Positions 43,701-53,126 of a DNA stretch of 64,000 bases are shown here, piece after piece. This stretch comes from Sphaerisporangium corydalis. Its GTDB lineage: Bacteria > Actinomycetota > Actinomycetes > Streptosporangiales > Streptosporangiaceae. The notes beneath the pieces were generated by a model, which saw only the letters and a program-made list of their open reading frames with translations, did no database searches and had not been told where the DNA came from. The translations under genes were made by a program, and so were the position numbers. Numbering within the stretch: the first letter of the stretch is position 1; every line of letters begins with the position of its first letter. The DNA is taken from positions 1 through 64,000 of the forward strand of contig NZ_JANZYP010000034.1 in the NCBI RefSeq assembly GCF_025506355.1, in the 5' to 3' direction.

Positions 43701-45891
43701 CACCTTCCTCAACCTCCGGGCCAAGTACCCGAACGGCAGCTACAACGCCGGGTACGAGGGCGTCACGCGGATCGTGACGGACGGGACCAAGACCATGTCC
43801 GGCACCGACGTGCAGGTCTCGAACGCGTCGTACGTGCTGCTGCTGTCGCTGACCCAGCGCTACAACGGCACCTACCAGGGCGGCGTCACCGCCGAGCAGG
43901 ACTGGAACAAGCAGTTGCTCCAGACGAGGCTGGCGGCGCTCCCCGGCGACTACCAGACGTTGCTCAACCGGCACGTGGCCAAGCACAGCGAGATCTTCAA
44001 CCGCGTCTCCCTCGACCTCGGGGCGAGCACGGCCGACCGCGCGAAGTCCAACGAGGAGCTGCTCGCCCAGCAGAAGTCGTCGTCGACCCCGAACCCGGCG
44101 CTGATGGAGCGGATGTTCTACTCCGGCCGCTACCACCTGCTGGCCTCCAGCAACGAGACGGCGGCCCCCGACCTGCTCGGCAACTGGACCGGCGACAGCA
44201 ACGTCGGTTGGGACGGCTACTACCACCTGGACGCCAACCTCAACCTGCAGATCTCCGGTGGCAACATCGGCAACATGCCGGAGGCGATGGCGGGCTACTT
44301 CTGGCTCAACAAGCAGTGGCAGACCGACTTCCGGACCAACGCCAAGAAACTGCTCGGGACGCGAGGCATGCTGACGGGCGGTAACACGCCCAACGGGGAA
44401 GGCCTCATCTCCAACATCAACTTCGACTACCCGTACCAGTACGTCACCGGCGGGGAGTCCTGGCTGCTGTACCCGTTCTGGGAGTACTACCAGATCACCG
44501 GCGACAAGACGTTCCTCCAGAACCAGTACTACCCGCTGATCCGCGACATGGGGGACTTCTACCAGGACTTCCTGGTCAAGAAGGACGCCAACGGCAAGTA
44601 CATCTTCGCCGGATCCATCTCCCCGGAGAACCGGCCGCCCGGCGGCGTGCCACTCACCGTCAACTCGGTCTACGACATCTCCGGCGCCCGGTTCGCGCTG
44701 TCGACGCTGATCGAGACGAGCAAGACGCTCGGCAAGGACGCGGACAAGATCTCGATCTGGCAGGAGCTGCTCGACCACCTGCCCCCGTACCTGGTCAACA
44801 ACGACGGCGCGCTGGCCGAGTGGGCGTGGCCGGACCTGGCGAACAAGAACCAGTACCAGCACCGGCACGCCAGCGGCCTGATGCCCGTCTGGCCCTACCG
44901 CCAGGTCACGCCGGAGAAGAACAAGCAGCTGTACGACGCGGCCAAGGTGTTCCTGCAGAAGAAGGACGGTGGCAGCTACGAGAACGCCGGCCACGGCCTG
45001 CTGCACGGCGCGCTGATCGCCGCCGACCTGAACGACGCCGCCTCGGTCACCGCGAAGTTGCTGCGGTTCGCGAAGGAGGACTACTACTACACGAGCCTGG
45101 CGACGTCGCACTACAACGGCCACAACACCTTCGCCACCGACGTCGTCAACTCCGTGCCGACGATCATGATGGAGATGCTGGCCACGACCGACCCCGGCAC
45201 GCTGGAACTGCTTCCCGCGCTTCCGAGGGACCTGAAGAAGGGCACCATCTCCGGCACGCGGGGCAAGAGCCGGTTCACCATCAACAACCTCACCTGGGAC
45301 ACCGACGCCCGCACGGTCAAGGTGACGCTCACCTCCGACATCGACCAGAACCTCACGCTGATCCAGCGCGCGGGCATCGCGACGATCACCAGCCCCGACA
45401 TCACGGTCCAGAGCTCGCCGCTCGGCGACATCGCCCGCGTCCTGCCGCTCAAGCAGGGCAAGGCCGTGACGCTCAACCTGACGCTCAAGGGCGCCACGTC
45501 ACGGGCCAACCTGGCCCTGGGCAAGACCGCGCGCGCCTCCTCGGAGTCCAACGCCGACCAGACCGCCGCCAAGGCGTTCGACGGCGACCCGGCCTCGCGC
45601 TGGAGCGCCAGCGAGAGCGCCGACAACTGGCTCCAGGTGGACCTGGGCGCCACCTACAACCTCAACGAGGTCGACCTGCGCTGGGAGGCCTCCTACGCGA
45701 AGCGCTACAAGCTCCAGGTGTCGGCGGACGGCACGACCTGGCGGGACATCTACACCCAATCCGCCTCGACCGGCGGCACAGAGAAGGTCACCGTGAGCGC
45801 GTCGGGCCGTTACGTGCGAATGCAGGGACTGGAGAAGTCCGGCCAGTGGGGCTACTCCCTCTACGAGATGGAGGTGTACGGCACCGCGTGA
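40744..45891 (+). CDS. Large secreted multidomain glycosidase: beta-helix, CBM32, GH95-like, CBM32
   Basis: The 1715-residue protein has a signal peptide ([20 protein letters not shown], cleaved near residue 33). A right-handed parallel beta-helix domain (about 38-600) follows, starting with [20 protein letters not shown] and rich in NNYI/NNIF turns, then a CBM32 (F5/8 type C) domain at about 610-740 and an Ala/Thr-rich linker. The GH95-like (alpha-L-fucosidase class) (alpha/alpha)6 region spans about 795-1585, with [31 protein letters not shown] and [18 protein letters not shown] where family members carry catalytic Asn, Glu and Asp. A second CBM32 (about 1590-1715) ends the protein. GH95 and beta-helix domains are usually separate proteins. 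Substrate by context: a fucose- or galactose-decorated, mannose-containing glycan (inference). Confidence 0.83.
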   Translation: MRHRRTLRILLGAMLSAVLAASMAVPSIAEARAALAARLIHVAKTGNDANAGTQAQPYRTINRAAQEAQPGDTVVVHAGLYRETVKPARGGTDETHRITYTNAGDGEVVVKGSEEINTWARHSGDVWKVTLPSTYFGDFNPYATGQPQGGEGGVFAGYTAGDVYLDEQAYYEKASLSNVQSAANTWYTEVSGGNTTIYANFAGADPNAKLAEINVRRQVFAPDVWGLGYITINGFTVKHAAGTYSDFPSSPTRRQAGAISVYGGLKWIIQNNIVVNARTIGIDIGLGNDEWAGNRPGQTRTNFHDTAKYGSHIVRNNYIAKSGQSGIAGVFSWNSDILYNMIEDTNYRGEFSGAETAPIKVHYMNEGLIKGNYIKNSKGGNSAGIWTDWGNQNVRITGNIVMNSPWGYYAEAVHGPILVDNNIFIGNSDIRTLDATGIVFANNLFLDNGRINIDGGGRDAYYFQPGTMNETTAPTSVQKFNWYNNLVQGSTLPENATNKTHVKEGNSTGVLSNVQVTSTNREMKLGFTLDASGIRGLTPVTKARVGIIPRANESIAADVTTDFFGSPINTGNVMAGPFAAAKGGANSFTLWPPAGQTVPTPPAPPADVPVNLSLNSQARATASYQDGTLTADKAIDGNASSRWSSDHSNDPNAWIQVDLGNRYSVSRVALSWETAYAKAYKVQVSDNAQQWSDVFSTTTGGGGVESVTIGRNARYVRMQGVTPNTQWGYSLYEFEVYGKPQPVTTAAVTTPAAAEAGTASVTALGTARTGVSSATALGTTKTAALAAAAAAPGTKAPSTTYPSTYTDWANGLLAGNGKQGIIVFGNPRAETVVFDDKDFFMARSEGRPHRTFNTVSQDNINRIRDLLIAGNYQQANQLAADVQGYQGGGEGSKHPGFKMTLTMPASGTVTNYVRSTDYSSGVVGVNWNDSKGAWRRDSFVSRTDGATVQYLPAPSGQRLDVKLGLSIDTGMNLLNKGVTYANNSNTTFLNLRAKYPNGSYNAGYEGVTRIVTDGTKTMSGTDVQVSNASYVLLLSLTQRYNGTYQGGVTAEQDWNKQLLQTRLAALPGDYQTLLNRHVAKHSEIFNRVSLDLGASTADRAKSNEELLAQQKSSSTPNPALMERMFYSGRYHLLASSNETAAPDLLGNWTGDSNVGWDGYYHLDANLNLQISGGNIGNMPEAMAGYFWLNKQWQTDFRTNAKKLLGTRGMLTGGNTPNGEGLISNINFDYPYQYVTGGESWLLYPFWEYYQITGDKTFLQNQYYPLIRDMGDFYQDFLVKKDANGKYIFAGSISPENRPPGGVPLTVNSVYDISGARFALSTLIETSKTLGKDADKISIWQELLDHLPPYLVNNDGALAEWAWPDLANKNQYQHRHASGLMPVWPYRQVTPEKNKQLYDAAKVFLQKKDGGSYENAGHGLLHGALIAADLNDAASVTAKLLRFAKEDYYYTSLATSHYNGHNTFATDVVNSVPTIMMEMLATTDPGTLELLPALPRDLKKGTISGTRGKSRFTINNLTWDTDARTVKVTLTSDIDQNLTLIQRAGIATITSPDITVQSSPLGDIARVLPLKQGKAVTLNLTLKGATSRANLALGKTARASSESNADQTAAKAFDGDPASRWSASESADNWLQVDLGATYNLNEVDLRWEASYAKRYKLQVSADGTTWRDIYTQSASTGGTEKVTVSASGRYVRMQGLEKSGQWGYSLYEMEVYGTA

Positions 45892-45999
45892 GCCCCGACG
45901 GCGGCGAGCGTCGGCGCGGGGCCGTGAGCCCGCAAACGACCCTCCGCGTGTGACGGTACCGCCGGTGTCTCCGCGCCTCGCCACCGCGGGCATGGCGAA

Positions 46000-46030
46000 A
46001 GGGCCACTTCCGCTGACCGGAAGTGGCCCT
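46000..46030. terminator. 13-bp perfect-stem hairpin closing the glycan operon
   Basis: The arm agggccacttccg (46000-46012) pairs perfectly with 46018-46030 around a five-base loop, about 110 bases after the operon's last stop. It has no U-run, as common for actinomycete terminators. Confidence 0.75.
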
Positions 46031-46463
46031 GAATCCACAGCACCTGCTCCGCCCGGCCCGTATCGCACATCGGTTCCCGGCAACCGGTGGAACCCGGCCG
46101 AGGTGCCGTGAAATCGGCGTCGGCCAGTGATGAGGCCATGAGCTGAGCCGACGAACCGGCCCGTCGATGACACTGATCTTCGCCGTCGTCAACCCCGAGA
46201 TCATGGACCTGAAGCGGTGGCTACCTACGATGGCATCCAGTGCAAGCCGAGTGGCGGCACCCTTTTTGTCGTCATTATCACTAATGTGAAGATCGACCGT
46301 ACAGCCCGCAGGGCGCGGGATTCGCGTTCGGCGCTGTACGGCAACTGGTGGACGATCGGCCGATTGCCCGATTCGTTGAGCCATCATGACCGGCGACCGT
46401 GGGCGCGCCTGTACCCTCACTGATCCGGGGAGCCGGCCGAAAGCGCATGCCACGATCGCCGGC
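46031..46463. other. Intergenic stretch without recognised genes
   Basis: Short frames exist on both strands but none has a recognisable domain, a ribosome binding site or the codon bias of its neighbours. The stretch around 46270-46300 is AT-rich and may hold the promoter of the membrane protein gene at 46464. Confidence 0.5.
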
Positions 46464-47915
46464 ATGGTGGCTAACAGGTTCGACCGTAAGGTCAGGTGCG
46501 AGTTCGAGGTTGATCGGCCGGGCGAGGCCGAGGAGGTCTTGAGTGTTTGCGGATGGCGCTGGGACAAGGTCGCACCCCAGACCTACCAAGCGGACGTGGA
46601 AGTGCGCGGCGGTATGTGGGGGGCAAGCCGCAGGGCGCGCGGCTTGCTGATCACCGAGTTGCATAGGCACGGCCTACGAGCCAGGCTTCGCTGGGTGCGA
46701 CTGCTGGATGTGCCGATGCAGTCGGGCGACCGATTGCCCGTCCACGAGGTGCGCGTCTCGCGCCGGACCAGACTGGAGCGATTCTTGGTCGCGTGCGGGG
46801 CGCGTGACATCGGTGCCTGCATCCAGGCGGTGGACGGGCAGGACGCTCAGCGCCAGTTGATGTTACTCGTGAGCGCGCATGGAGAGGACCGCGACCTGAA
46901 GTGGCGTACCAGGTTCGGGCAGCCACTCCTCCCCGCCGTACCGGGGGCCGAGCGTCCCAAAGCCGTCGGCTGGACGCGCGCTCTCGCCGTCTCCGCGCTG
47001 TCGCTGGGAATCATCCTGGGATCGCTCGGCGGAGGTCTTGTGCCGATCGTCGTCGGCGCTGTGCTCGCCCCGCTGTCGGCTGCGTCGATGATCCGCCTAC
47101 GACGCAGGCCAGCGTGGGGGCTGGTACCACTGACCGCCATGGGGGGCGGCGTATGGCTCGGATCGCTGACCGGCATGTGGTACGTCTGGCCGGCCGTGGC
47201 CCTGGCCGTCCTGATGGGTATAGGCCTGCGGCATCTCGCCCGTGATCTGTCCCTGGCAGAGAAGGCGTCTTGGGCCTTCCCTGCTGCCCTGCCGGTCCTC
47301 GTGCCCCTCACTGCGGCGATCGGGGACCTGGCCTACGGCCGCTACCTCGGCGCACTCGGCCTGTCACGGGAGGACATCGCCCTAGGATTGTGGGACCGGT
47401 TGGGCGCTGCAGCTGTTCCGGTGGGAGTAGCCTTCGGCGTCGCACTGACCCTACTCGGATGTGTCGGGTGGCTCAGATACCTGCACATACGGCTGCCCGT
47501 CGCCGCGGCGCTCATGGTGATCGGAATCTATCTGGTGTCCGGCGCCGCGACGGCCGCCGGACGCGGAGCGGACGCGGCCGCGCGTCCAGGACACGGATTC
47601 GGCGTGCTTCTCCCGGCCCGGGCCTGCGCCTTTCCGTTGAAAACGCGGATCGCGAGCAGAGGGTCGATGCTTCTCGTGCGGCCGCGCCCCCTGCTCTACC
47701 TGGAACTATCAGGCGACCGGATCGCGCTCTGGGATCCGGTCGCCGTTCACCGGCGGGGCCTGGAAAAGGTCGCCGCCGGCGATGTCCAGCTGGTGCGGAT
47801 AGACGATGGCGAACGGGACTGTCAGGCGCTGGGCGTCGAGAGCTCCAGCAACTCCTCCACCAGCGTCCCTACGAGGCCGTCCGCCTTCAGTAGACGGGCG
47901 GCCTCGGCCAGGTGA
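46464..47915 (+). CDS. Polytopic membrane protein with N-terminal soluble domain, unknown function
   Basis: No family was recognised. The first 175 residues are soluble (FDRKVRCEFEVDRPGEAEEV; ending MLLVSAHGEDRDLKW), followed by about eight hydrophobic segments (ALAVSALSLGIILGSLGGGL; YVWPAVALAVLMGIGL; LPVAAALMVIGIYLVSGAAT) and a C-terminal soluble part (LYLELSGDRIALWDPVAVHR). The end overlaps the convergent cyclase-TPR gene by 94 bases, and the last 30 residues are Ser/Arg-rich and may be read-through of an antisense frame. The start ATG 46464 is chosen because the conserved-looking part begins there; ATG 46386 is open. It may belong functionally to the signalling cluster downstream, being its only opposite-strand neighbour. 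Confidence 0.65.
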   Translation: MVANRFDRKVRCEFEVDRPGEAEEVLSVCGWRWDKVAPQTYQADVEVRGGMWGASRRARGLLITELHRHGLRARLRWVRLLDVPMQSGDRLPVHEVRVSRRTRLERFLVACGARDIGACIQAVDGQDAQRQLMLLVSAHGEDRDLKWRTRFGQPLLPAVPGAERPKAVGWTRALAVSALSLGIILGSLGGGLVPIVVGAVLAPLSAASMIRLRRRPAWGLVPLTAMGGGVWLGSLTGMWYVWPAVALAVLMGIGLRHLARDLSLAEKASWAFPAALPVLVPLTAAIGDLAYGRYLGALGLSREDIALGLWDRLGAAAVPVGVAFGVALTLLGCVGWLRYLHIRLPVAAALMVIGIYLVSGAATAAGRGADAAARPGHGFGVLLPARACAFPLKTRIASRGSMLLVRPRPLLYLELSGDRIALWDPVAVHRRGLEKVAAGDVQLVRIDDGERDCQALGVESSSNSSTSVPTRPSAFSRRAASAR

Positions 47916-48925
47916 CGGCGAGCGGCCTCGGGGTTGCCGGCCAGCCGCTCAAGGCGGCCCAGCTCCAGATACCCCTCCGGGGCCAGCGGCACGGAACCGA
48001 CCAAATAAGTGAAGGTATGCCGCGCGATCTTGACGCTGCCGAGCCGCAGGTGCACGCGTCCGAGCCGCAACAGGGTGGAAGGCACCGGGTCATGCTGAAT
48101 ACGGAGCATCTCGTCCAGGACGTTCGCGGCCTCCTGATAGGCACCTAGCGCTATCAGGCAGTCCGCCATAACGTCCAGTAGAGCGAGCCTGTCGGCGTCG
48201 CCGCTCGGGGTCATCGTTTCCAGCGTGCGAAGAGCCTCCCGGTGCTTGCCTTCGTTCGCCAACGCTCGGGCCTGCGCGACCTCCTCGGGTGGGCGTGCCG
48301 CCTCGACCCGCTTTCGCTCTGCGGTCCCGGAGAGCCGGCGGGAGGCGCCGCCTGTGCGGTCGGACACCCACAACCAGGCGTTGGCCGAGAAGTTACGCTC
48401 TGGCATGGAGCTCCGCACGTTCCAGAAGTCCTCCGGACGCATGTCGCGGAAGCCATGCCTGACGACATCGTTATAGAGGTGATCGGAGACGATCACCGCG
48501 AGTTCCGCCGCAGGGTGATCGACCAGCGCCTCCTTCACCGGCGGGCTGTCCAGCAGCCGGAAGCACTCGATGACGGCGGGGCCGCTGAATCCCGTGGGGC
48601 CGGTGGAGACCACGCCATTGGTCAGTGCGAGGCGCAGCCGGATACGCGCCGGCTCGGCCAGCAGCCGGTTCTCCTGGCGCAGCGCGGTCGACAACCCCCG
48701 CACCAAGTTCGGGAGCACCGCCGTCTCGTCGATGTCGCTCGGCGGCATGATGAGCACCCCGTCACCACTAGTCTGCACGATTTCCTCGGGCAGGTCGGCC
48801 TCGCGGCACGCGGCGTGCACGACCGTGATGAGACTCTGTTGGGCGCGTATCTGTTCGGGCACTGGGCGTCCGCTCCAGTCCTTGATATCGATGGCTCCGC
48901 AGAGCGCTCTTCGTGGCAGCGGCAT
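47822..48925 (-). CDS. Cyclase-homology protein with C-terminal TPR repeats; metal-binding residues retained
   Basis: Class III nucleotide cyclases need two metal-binding Asp. This 367-residue protein keeps both: AIDIKDWSGRPVPEQIRAQQ near residue 12 and TSGDGVLIMPPSDID near 55, followed by ARIRLRLALTNGVVSTGPTG and a region ending AVIVSDHLYNDVVRHG. The second half has TPR-type helices (AQARALANEGKHREALRTLE; LLRLGRVHLRLGSVKIARHT). Whether it makes cyclic nucleotide is open: the class is common in actinomycetes and often lacks other catalytic residues. ATG 48925 after GGGGAT is chosen over TTG 48964. It is the last gene of the minus-strand block, separated by 227 bases from the Crp-type regulator and possibly controlled by it. 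Confidence 0.7.
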   Translation of the reverse strand: MPLPRRALCGAIDIKDWSGRPVPEQIRAQQSLITVVHAACREADLPEEIVQTSGDGVLIMPPSDIDETAVLPNLVRGLSTALRQENRLLAEPARIRLRLALTNGVVSTGPTGFSGPAVIECFRLLDSPPVKEALVDHPAAELAVIVSDHLYNDVVRHGFRDMRPEDFWNVRSSMPERNFSANAWLWVSDRTGGASRRLSGTAERKRVEAARPPEEVAQARALANEGKHREALRTLETMTPSGDADRLALLDVMADCLIALGAYQEAANVLDEMLRIQHDPVPSTLLRLGRVHLRLGSVKIARHTFTYLVGSVPLAPEGYLELGRLERLAGNPEAARRHLAEAARLLKADGLVGTLVEELLELSTPSA

Positions 48926-48982
48926 GCGACATCCCCGTTTCGGCCGGTCGGGTGGGACATACAAGGTGGTTTCGTTCCCGAG

Positions 48983-48992
48983 ATGACGTCAT
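48983..48992. promoter_or_regulatory. Perfect palindrome ATGACGTCAT upstream of the cyclase-TPR gene
   Basis: A ten-base perfect dyad in the 227-base gap between the Crp-type gene and the cyclase-TPR gene, about 60 bases before the latter's start. It does not match the Crp consensus exactly, so the binding protein is unknown. No other structure was recognised in 48926-49152. Confidence 0.35.
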
Positions 48993-49152
48993 TGTGCTGG
49001 TCACCTGGCAGGAGTTACCCCTACTGGTGCGGGGAGCCGGGACACGACAGGGGCGTTCCTGAGAAGCATCCCGGCCCCAGGCTGACCGAGCGATCCGCCC
49101 CCGGCCATCCACAGGTGGCATGCGCACTGGGCGCGGCAAGGCAGGCGGCTCG

Positions 49153-49860
49153 CTAGCATTCCGGCGCGTCGAGAAGGACGGCTTCGGGTGGGTCGATCTC
49201 CGCGAAACGAGCAAGCCCGACCACATCCGTGATCACCACCCGTCCGCGCCGGCTCGCGATCAACCCCTTCATGGCGCTTATGGCCTTCTGGACGGTACCT
49301 TCCTTTGCTCCGATGAGCATCGCCAGTTCGGCTTGCAGCAGATCAGTGGTCCAGCATCCGTTGCTCCTCGTCGGGCACCGTTGCAGCTGGTACAGCAGGG
49401 CGCGGGCGAGCCGCCGATCCACTTCGTAGCCCGCCAGGTCCGCCCGGAAGACGTTGGCCTGCCTGAGCCGTTCGGCGGAGGTGGCGGTGAGAGCCCTCGC
49501 GGCCTCCGGGTGCCCTTCGATGAACCGCAGGAAGACATCGTCCGAGACGACCAAGGCGTCGGTCATCACCCGCGCGGCCACGCTCGCCGTGCGCGGCATC
49601 ACACCGACCATGGCCATCTCTCCGACAACGTCCCCCGCGTAGCGGATCGCGAGAAGGGATTCCGAGCCGTTCTCCACCGTGGCGATCACATTGACGCGGC
49701 CGGTGAGCAGAAGATAGACCACTCCCCCCGGGTCACCCTGAAGGATCAGAAACTCGCCATGGTCGTAGGCTCGTACCCGGCCGAGTCTCAGCAGAGCATC
49801 TCGGGAGGGATGCGGCAGAGCGCCTAGGTAGCAGTTCTTGGGCCACGGCTCAGGGGGCAT
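49153..49860 (-). CDS. Crp/Fnr-family cyclic-nucleotide-binding regulator
   Basis: The 235-residue protein has a cNMP-binding beta-roll (YDHGEFLILQGDPGGVVYLL) with the phosphate-binding cassette GDVVGEMAMVGVMPRTASVA that retains Gly-Glu and Arg-Thr-Ala-Ser, as in functional cNMP binders. A winged helix follows (DLLQAELAMLIGAKEGTVQK, about 170-190). There is no Cys set for an Fe-S cluster. ATG 49860 follows GAGGTGA at six bases; GTG 49869 is the other option and would overlap the end of the previous gene. Its place between two cyclase-homology genes suggests that it reads the product of one of them. Confidence 0.85.
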   Translation of the reverse strand: MPPEPWPKNCYLGALPHPSRDALLRLGRVRAYDHGEFLILQGDPGGVVYLLLTGRVNVIATVENGSESLLAIRYAGDVVGEMAMVGVMPRTASVAARVMTDALVVSDDVFLRFIEGHPEAARALTATSAERLRQANVFRADLAGYEVDRRLARALLYQLQRCPTRSNGCWTTDLLQAELAMLIGAKEGTVQKAISAMKGLIASRRGRVVITDVVGLARFAEIDPPEAVLLDAPEC

Positions 49861-51184
49861 GAAGATCACCTCGGATCACGCCCACGGCAGGGGCGCTATT
49901 TGTCGTCCGGTGAGGCGCCACCGGATCGAGGTCGTTCTCCAGCAGCAATTCAATTATGACGTCACCCCCCTTCTGTGATGCGGCACTTGCGAAATGCGTG
50001 TGAACAAAATCCTGAATGTCGCCCGATACCCGTAAAAGGGCCGTGAACAGGAGCCTGCGCGCCGCCCTCGTGTCTCCTCGCTCGGCCGCCCGGTAAGCCA
50101 GTGAGACGAAAGGAAGCGGGCTGGGCGGGTCGGCCTCGGCCGCCGCGTTGAGGCAGGCGTCGGACGTGCCGTGTTCGTTCAGCGTCCGGAAGGCCGAGGC
50201 AAGGTCGAGAAGGAGCGCACACGCGAAGCGGTCCACCCCCGGCTCCGGCCGCATCTTGAGGACACGCAGACCCTCGGCCAGGTAAACCCTCGCCAGGTCC
50301 GCACGTCCCCGCAGGAGTTCGAGGCGTCCCAGACGCTGAAGCGCCGGCCAACTCGTCGGCCGGCAAGCCAGGAGGGACAGCCAGGTTTGAGCCGCCGCTT
50401 CCGCGTCGCCGAGGAGTCGCCGGCACTCACCGAGGGACAACAACGCCTCCTCCACGGCTGGCTCGTCTAGATCGTGCGAAAAACGCAGCGCCTCCTCCAG
50501 CTTCTCGGCCGCTCCGCTGTACTCCCCCTCCCGCAGGAGCCGCCCGGCGTACGACATCAGCGTTTCGACGTGCGGGGCCGAGGCCAGGGGCGCGCGCGGG
50601 CGCGCTGGCGGGCCATTGGTGGTCCAGCCCGGGACGTACACCCAGGCCGACGACGGGAAGCCGGCGCCAAGCCTGATCCGGTGATAGTCCACGGGACGGT
50701 GCCCGAGGAAGCCCCTGTTGACCACGTCATGGTAGAAAGCGTCCGACACGATCACTGTCAGGTCGCACTGCGGCAGACGGCTCAGCGCCACCCTGACCTG
50801 TTCGCTGTACAGAAGACGCAAACCCTCGGCGAGCGCGCGGCCCGGAATGCCAGGGGGCAGGGCCGGCCCCATGGTGAGCGCGAGTCGCACACGTAGCCGG
50901 GGGAGACCGGGCCGATGCGGGTTCGTTTCGATAAGGGCGATGCGCAACTCGCGAATCAGCGCGGGTACGTCGGCCGCTGGGTCGTCTCCGCCGCGCAGGT
51001 CCATGCGGACACCGTGGGCGAAGGCCGACCACGGGGAGTTCATGGTGAAGCCGCTGCGCAGGCATGCGGTCTCGAACGTGTCGGCCAATGCGCTCTGCAG
51101 GTGAATGCGATCGGGAATATGCCGGCCGTACCAGCCGTCAGCGTCGCTGGTCAGGCACAGCCGGCGGACGTCGGCGATGTCCAT
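49850..51184 (-). CDS. Degenerate cyclase-homology protein with TPR repeats
   Basis: This is the same architecture as 47822-48925 (cyclase-like domain, then TPR) but with the catalytic sites lost. The region equivalent to the first Asp reads DADGWYGRHIPDRIHLQSAL, and where the other has SGDG this one reads AFAHGVRMDLRGGDD. The fold landmarks remain: RLRVRLALTMGPALPPGIPG and LTVIVSDAFYHDVVNRGFLG. TPR-type helices follow (AEKLEEALRFSHDLDEPAVE; LGECRRLLGDAEAAAQTWLS; YLAEGLRVLKMRPEPGVDRF), ending near 430. It probably works as a binding or scaffold protein. Its ATG overlaps the stop of the vWA gene (TGATG). Confidence 0.7.
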   Translation of the reverse strand: MDIADVRRLCLTSDADGWYGRHIPDRIHLQSALADTFETACLRSGFTMNSPWSAFAHGVRMDLRGGDDPAADVPALIRELRIALIETNPHRPGLPRLRVRLALTMGPALPPGIPGRALAEGLRLLYSEQVRVALSRLPQCDLTVIVSDAFYHDVVNRGFLGHRPVDYHRIRLGAGFPSSAWVYVPGWTTNGPPARPRAPLASAPHVETLMSYAGRLLREGEYSGAAEKLEEALRFSHDLDEPAVEEALLSLGECRRLLGDAEAAAQTWLSLLACRPTSWPALQRLGRLELLRGRADLARVYLAEGLRVLKMRPEPGVDRFACALLLDLASAFRTLNEHGTSDACLNAAAEADPPSPLPFVSLAYRAAERGDTRAARRLLFTALLRVSGDIQDFVHTHFASAASQKGGDVIIELLLENDLDPVAPHRTTNSAPAVGVIRGDLHAP

Positions 51185-51873
51185 CAGAACTCGACATGGT
51201 CCAGTGGAATGCTCCGGAAGCCCTTGACCCGTTCGGGCACCTGGAGGGCTTCAGCCCTCGCCGTCGCCACCAGCGAGTTGAGCATGGTGCCCAACGCGGC
51301 CGTGATGGCCTGCGTGTCGGTTCCCGCATGCGGATCGGCGATGAACGCGGCGGCGGTCGCCATACGTTTGAGCACAGACTCCACCGCCTCGCCAAAACCG
51401 TACGTGATGACGTGCGGATGCGGACGCCATTCACGGCTGGTCAGGGCGTCGAAGGCGCTCGCCCACCGCTCTTCCGGGTCGGCGGGCGCCCCGTCGGTCA
51501 GCAGGAAGACCACGGGCCGCAAGGGACGCACATTGCGGGCGAGGAGCCGGGGGAGGTCGAACTCGATGCGGTCACGCAGGCTCTCGAACAGTGGTGCGAA
51601 ATACGTAGACCCCCGGCACTCGACCGTCGGCAATCTGGTGAGTTCGGCGATCTCGGTCATCGCCAACACCAGGTGCGGACGGTTGCTGAAGGTCAGAATG
51701 GACAGGTGGATGAACTCTGAGATGCGTGGGCTGGAGTAGAGGGTGTTGATGATGTCCTCCAGCGTGCGGTTCAAAAGCGCCTCGTAAGGCCTCATCGATT
51801 TGGACACGTCGACCACGAGATAGGTGGGCAGACCCTGCGCGTGGGGCGCGGGCGAACTATTCATCATGTTCAT
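51184..51873 (-). CDS. vWA-domain protein, TerY-like
   Basis: The 229-residue protein is a single von Willebrand factor A domain with an intact metal-ion-dependent adhesion site: YLVVDVSKSMRPYEALLNRT (DxSxS), a Thr in CRGSTYFAPLFESL and the Asp in VVFLLTDGAPADPEERW. Soluble vWA proteins of this kind accompany PP2C phosphatases and kinases in TerY-P triads linked to tellurium/stress and conflict systems; both partners are encoded directly upstream here. ATG 51873 is preceded by GGAG at six bases. Confidence 0.82.
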   Translation of the reverse strand: MNMMNSSPAPHAQGLPTYLVVDVSKSMRPYEALLNRTLEDIINTLYSSPRISEFIHLSILTFSNRPHLVLAMTEIAELTRLPTVECRGSTYFAPLFESLRDRIEFDLPRLLARNVRPLRPVVFLLTDGAPADPEERWASAFDALTSREWRPHPHVITYGFGEAVESVLKRMATAAAFIADPHAGTDTQAITAALGTMLNSLVATARAEALQVPERVKGFRSIPLDHVEF

Positions 51874-51893
51874 GGTGACTCCAACACGTCATT

Positions 51894-53126
51894 TCATGAG
51901 AAGAGGGACGTCGCGAGTCCAGCCACCGCGAGCAGTGCCAGGGCCGCGACGAAAAGCGCGATCACCAGTGGCAGCAGGCTTCCCGCCGGTGCGTGCTCGG
52001 CGTCGATCCCCGCTCGCCCCTGGTCCGGGCGAGCGGACGGGCGGGCGCGAGCCGGCTCACCCGTCGAGGGGTGCGGATTCTCGGGAACCGAGGCCCGGCC
52101 GAGCGAGGAAGGTGAAGAGGAGCCGTAGGGCGCAGGTCCGAGCGACGCGGCCACGGAGATGACGGAGGGAGGCCGGGTATCGAGGGAGGGCGCAGCGGCA
52201 GTGGCCGGTTGGGCCGGTTGGGCCGGTTCGAAGCCGGGAGTCGATGCCAGCAGGGCGTGCAGCTCCGACATGGGTGGACGCCGGCTAGGGTCGCCGGTTG
52301 TCACCGCCGTCCAAAGTATCTCGCCCAGCGGACCTCCTCGGACGTCCGCGGGGAGCGCCGCGTGCGCGGCGGCCGGCTCGGGCCCGCGCAGCCCGGTAAG
52401 GCACCGAAGCACGAGGACGGCGAGCTTGTAGCGGTCGGTGTGAACGCTCAGCCGGCTCCCCGAGGGGACAGCCGGGTCGTTCCAGAACTTCGACTCGACC
52501 CAGAGCCGATCGGTCAGGCCACATGAATCCATGTCGATGAGGAAGATCTCGCCGGTGCCCCGGGCCCACAACGCGTTCGCGTACGACCAGTCGCCATAGA
52601 CGATGTCATAGCGTTCCAACAGTACGCCGACGGCCGCGAGGTTCCGCGCCACTGCGAGTCGCTCCTGCGGCGTCGGCGTCGCCCATCCCCGTTTGGCGTA
52701 GAAGTCCAGATCTGTCTGGACAAGTTGGTCGATGTCCATCAGCCGATGCACGCTGGCCCCGGAAATCATCCGCATTTCCACACGGAACTCCGGTGGGGCC
52801 TTGGCCAGCACGACTCCGGCGGCACGCTCGCCATCCATCACCCGGCTGACGGGCCAGCAGAGGCTCCGGTCGACCAGGGCCAGGTCGGCGGGTGGCATCT
52901 CAGCCGGTAGGGCGATCAGGCGGTCCAAGACCTGAACGGGTTCGGTCGCCAGACCGGGTCGGTACAACTTGACCAGCCAGCCAGGATGCTCGGCGCTCTC
53001 GTAGAGAACCTGCGATTCGCCGTTCTCCTCCGCGATCACCACACCGCGCGCCGCAACTTCGGCGAGCGGGGTGACGGCCTCGAACGGGCTGTCCGACCAC
53101 GTCTTCAACCGGGTACGCGGAGTCAT
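51894..53126 (-). CDS. Membrane-anchored TerY-P-type protein kinase
   Basis: The 410-residue protein has a divergent kinase domain: Lys in GWLVKLYRPGLATEPVQVL, a catalytic loop of the Y-G-D-x-x-x-x-N type (RYDIVYGDWSYANALWARG) and the metal Asp in EIFLIDMDSCGLTDRL, so the key catalytic residues are present. After a Pro/Ser-rich stretch of about 80 residues a single membrane helix ends the chain (LPLVIALFVAALALLAVAGL). The chosen start is ATG 53126, which overlaps the stop of the PP2C gene (TGATG). With the phosphatase and the vWA protein it makes a complete TerY-P-like triad. Confidence 0.75.
   Translation of the reverse strand: MTPRTRLKTWSDSPFEAVTPLAEVAARGVVIAEENGESQVLYESAEHPGWLVKLYRPGLATEPVQVLDRLIALPAEMPPADLALVDRSLCWPVSRVMDGERAAGVVLAKAPPEFRVEMRMISGASVHRLMDIDQLVQTDLDFYAKRGWATPTPQERLAVARNLAAVGVLLERYDIVYGDWSYANALWARGTGEIFLIDMDSCGLTDRLWVESKFWNDPAVPSGSRLSVHTDRYKLAVLVLRCLTGLRGPEPAAAHAALPADVRGGPLGEILWTAVTTGDPSRRPPMSELHALLASTPGFEPAQPAQPATAAAPSLDTRPPSVISVAASLGPAPYGSSSPSSLGRASVPENPHPSTGEPARARPSARPDQGRAGIDAEHAPAGSLLPLVIALFVAALALLAVAGLATSLFS

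Noticed and set aside
37484-45123. Very long open frames (about 880-1580 residues) in other frames or antisense over the mannosidase and glycosidase genes
   Set aside because: Low-complexity Arg/Ala/Gly/Val-rich translations typical of high-GC shadow frames; the true frames carry recognisable domains and overlapping start/stop signals.
46217-46423. Small plus-strand frame of 68 residues
   Set aside because: No ribosome binding site, no domain and no codon bias; it lies in the probable promoter region of the next gene.
47822-49860. Pycsar defence system (cyclase plus cyclic-nucleotide effector)
   Set aside because: The cNMP-binding partner is a Crp-type DNA-binding protein, without a TIR or membrane effector domain, and the genes lie in a larger signalling block.
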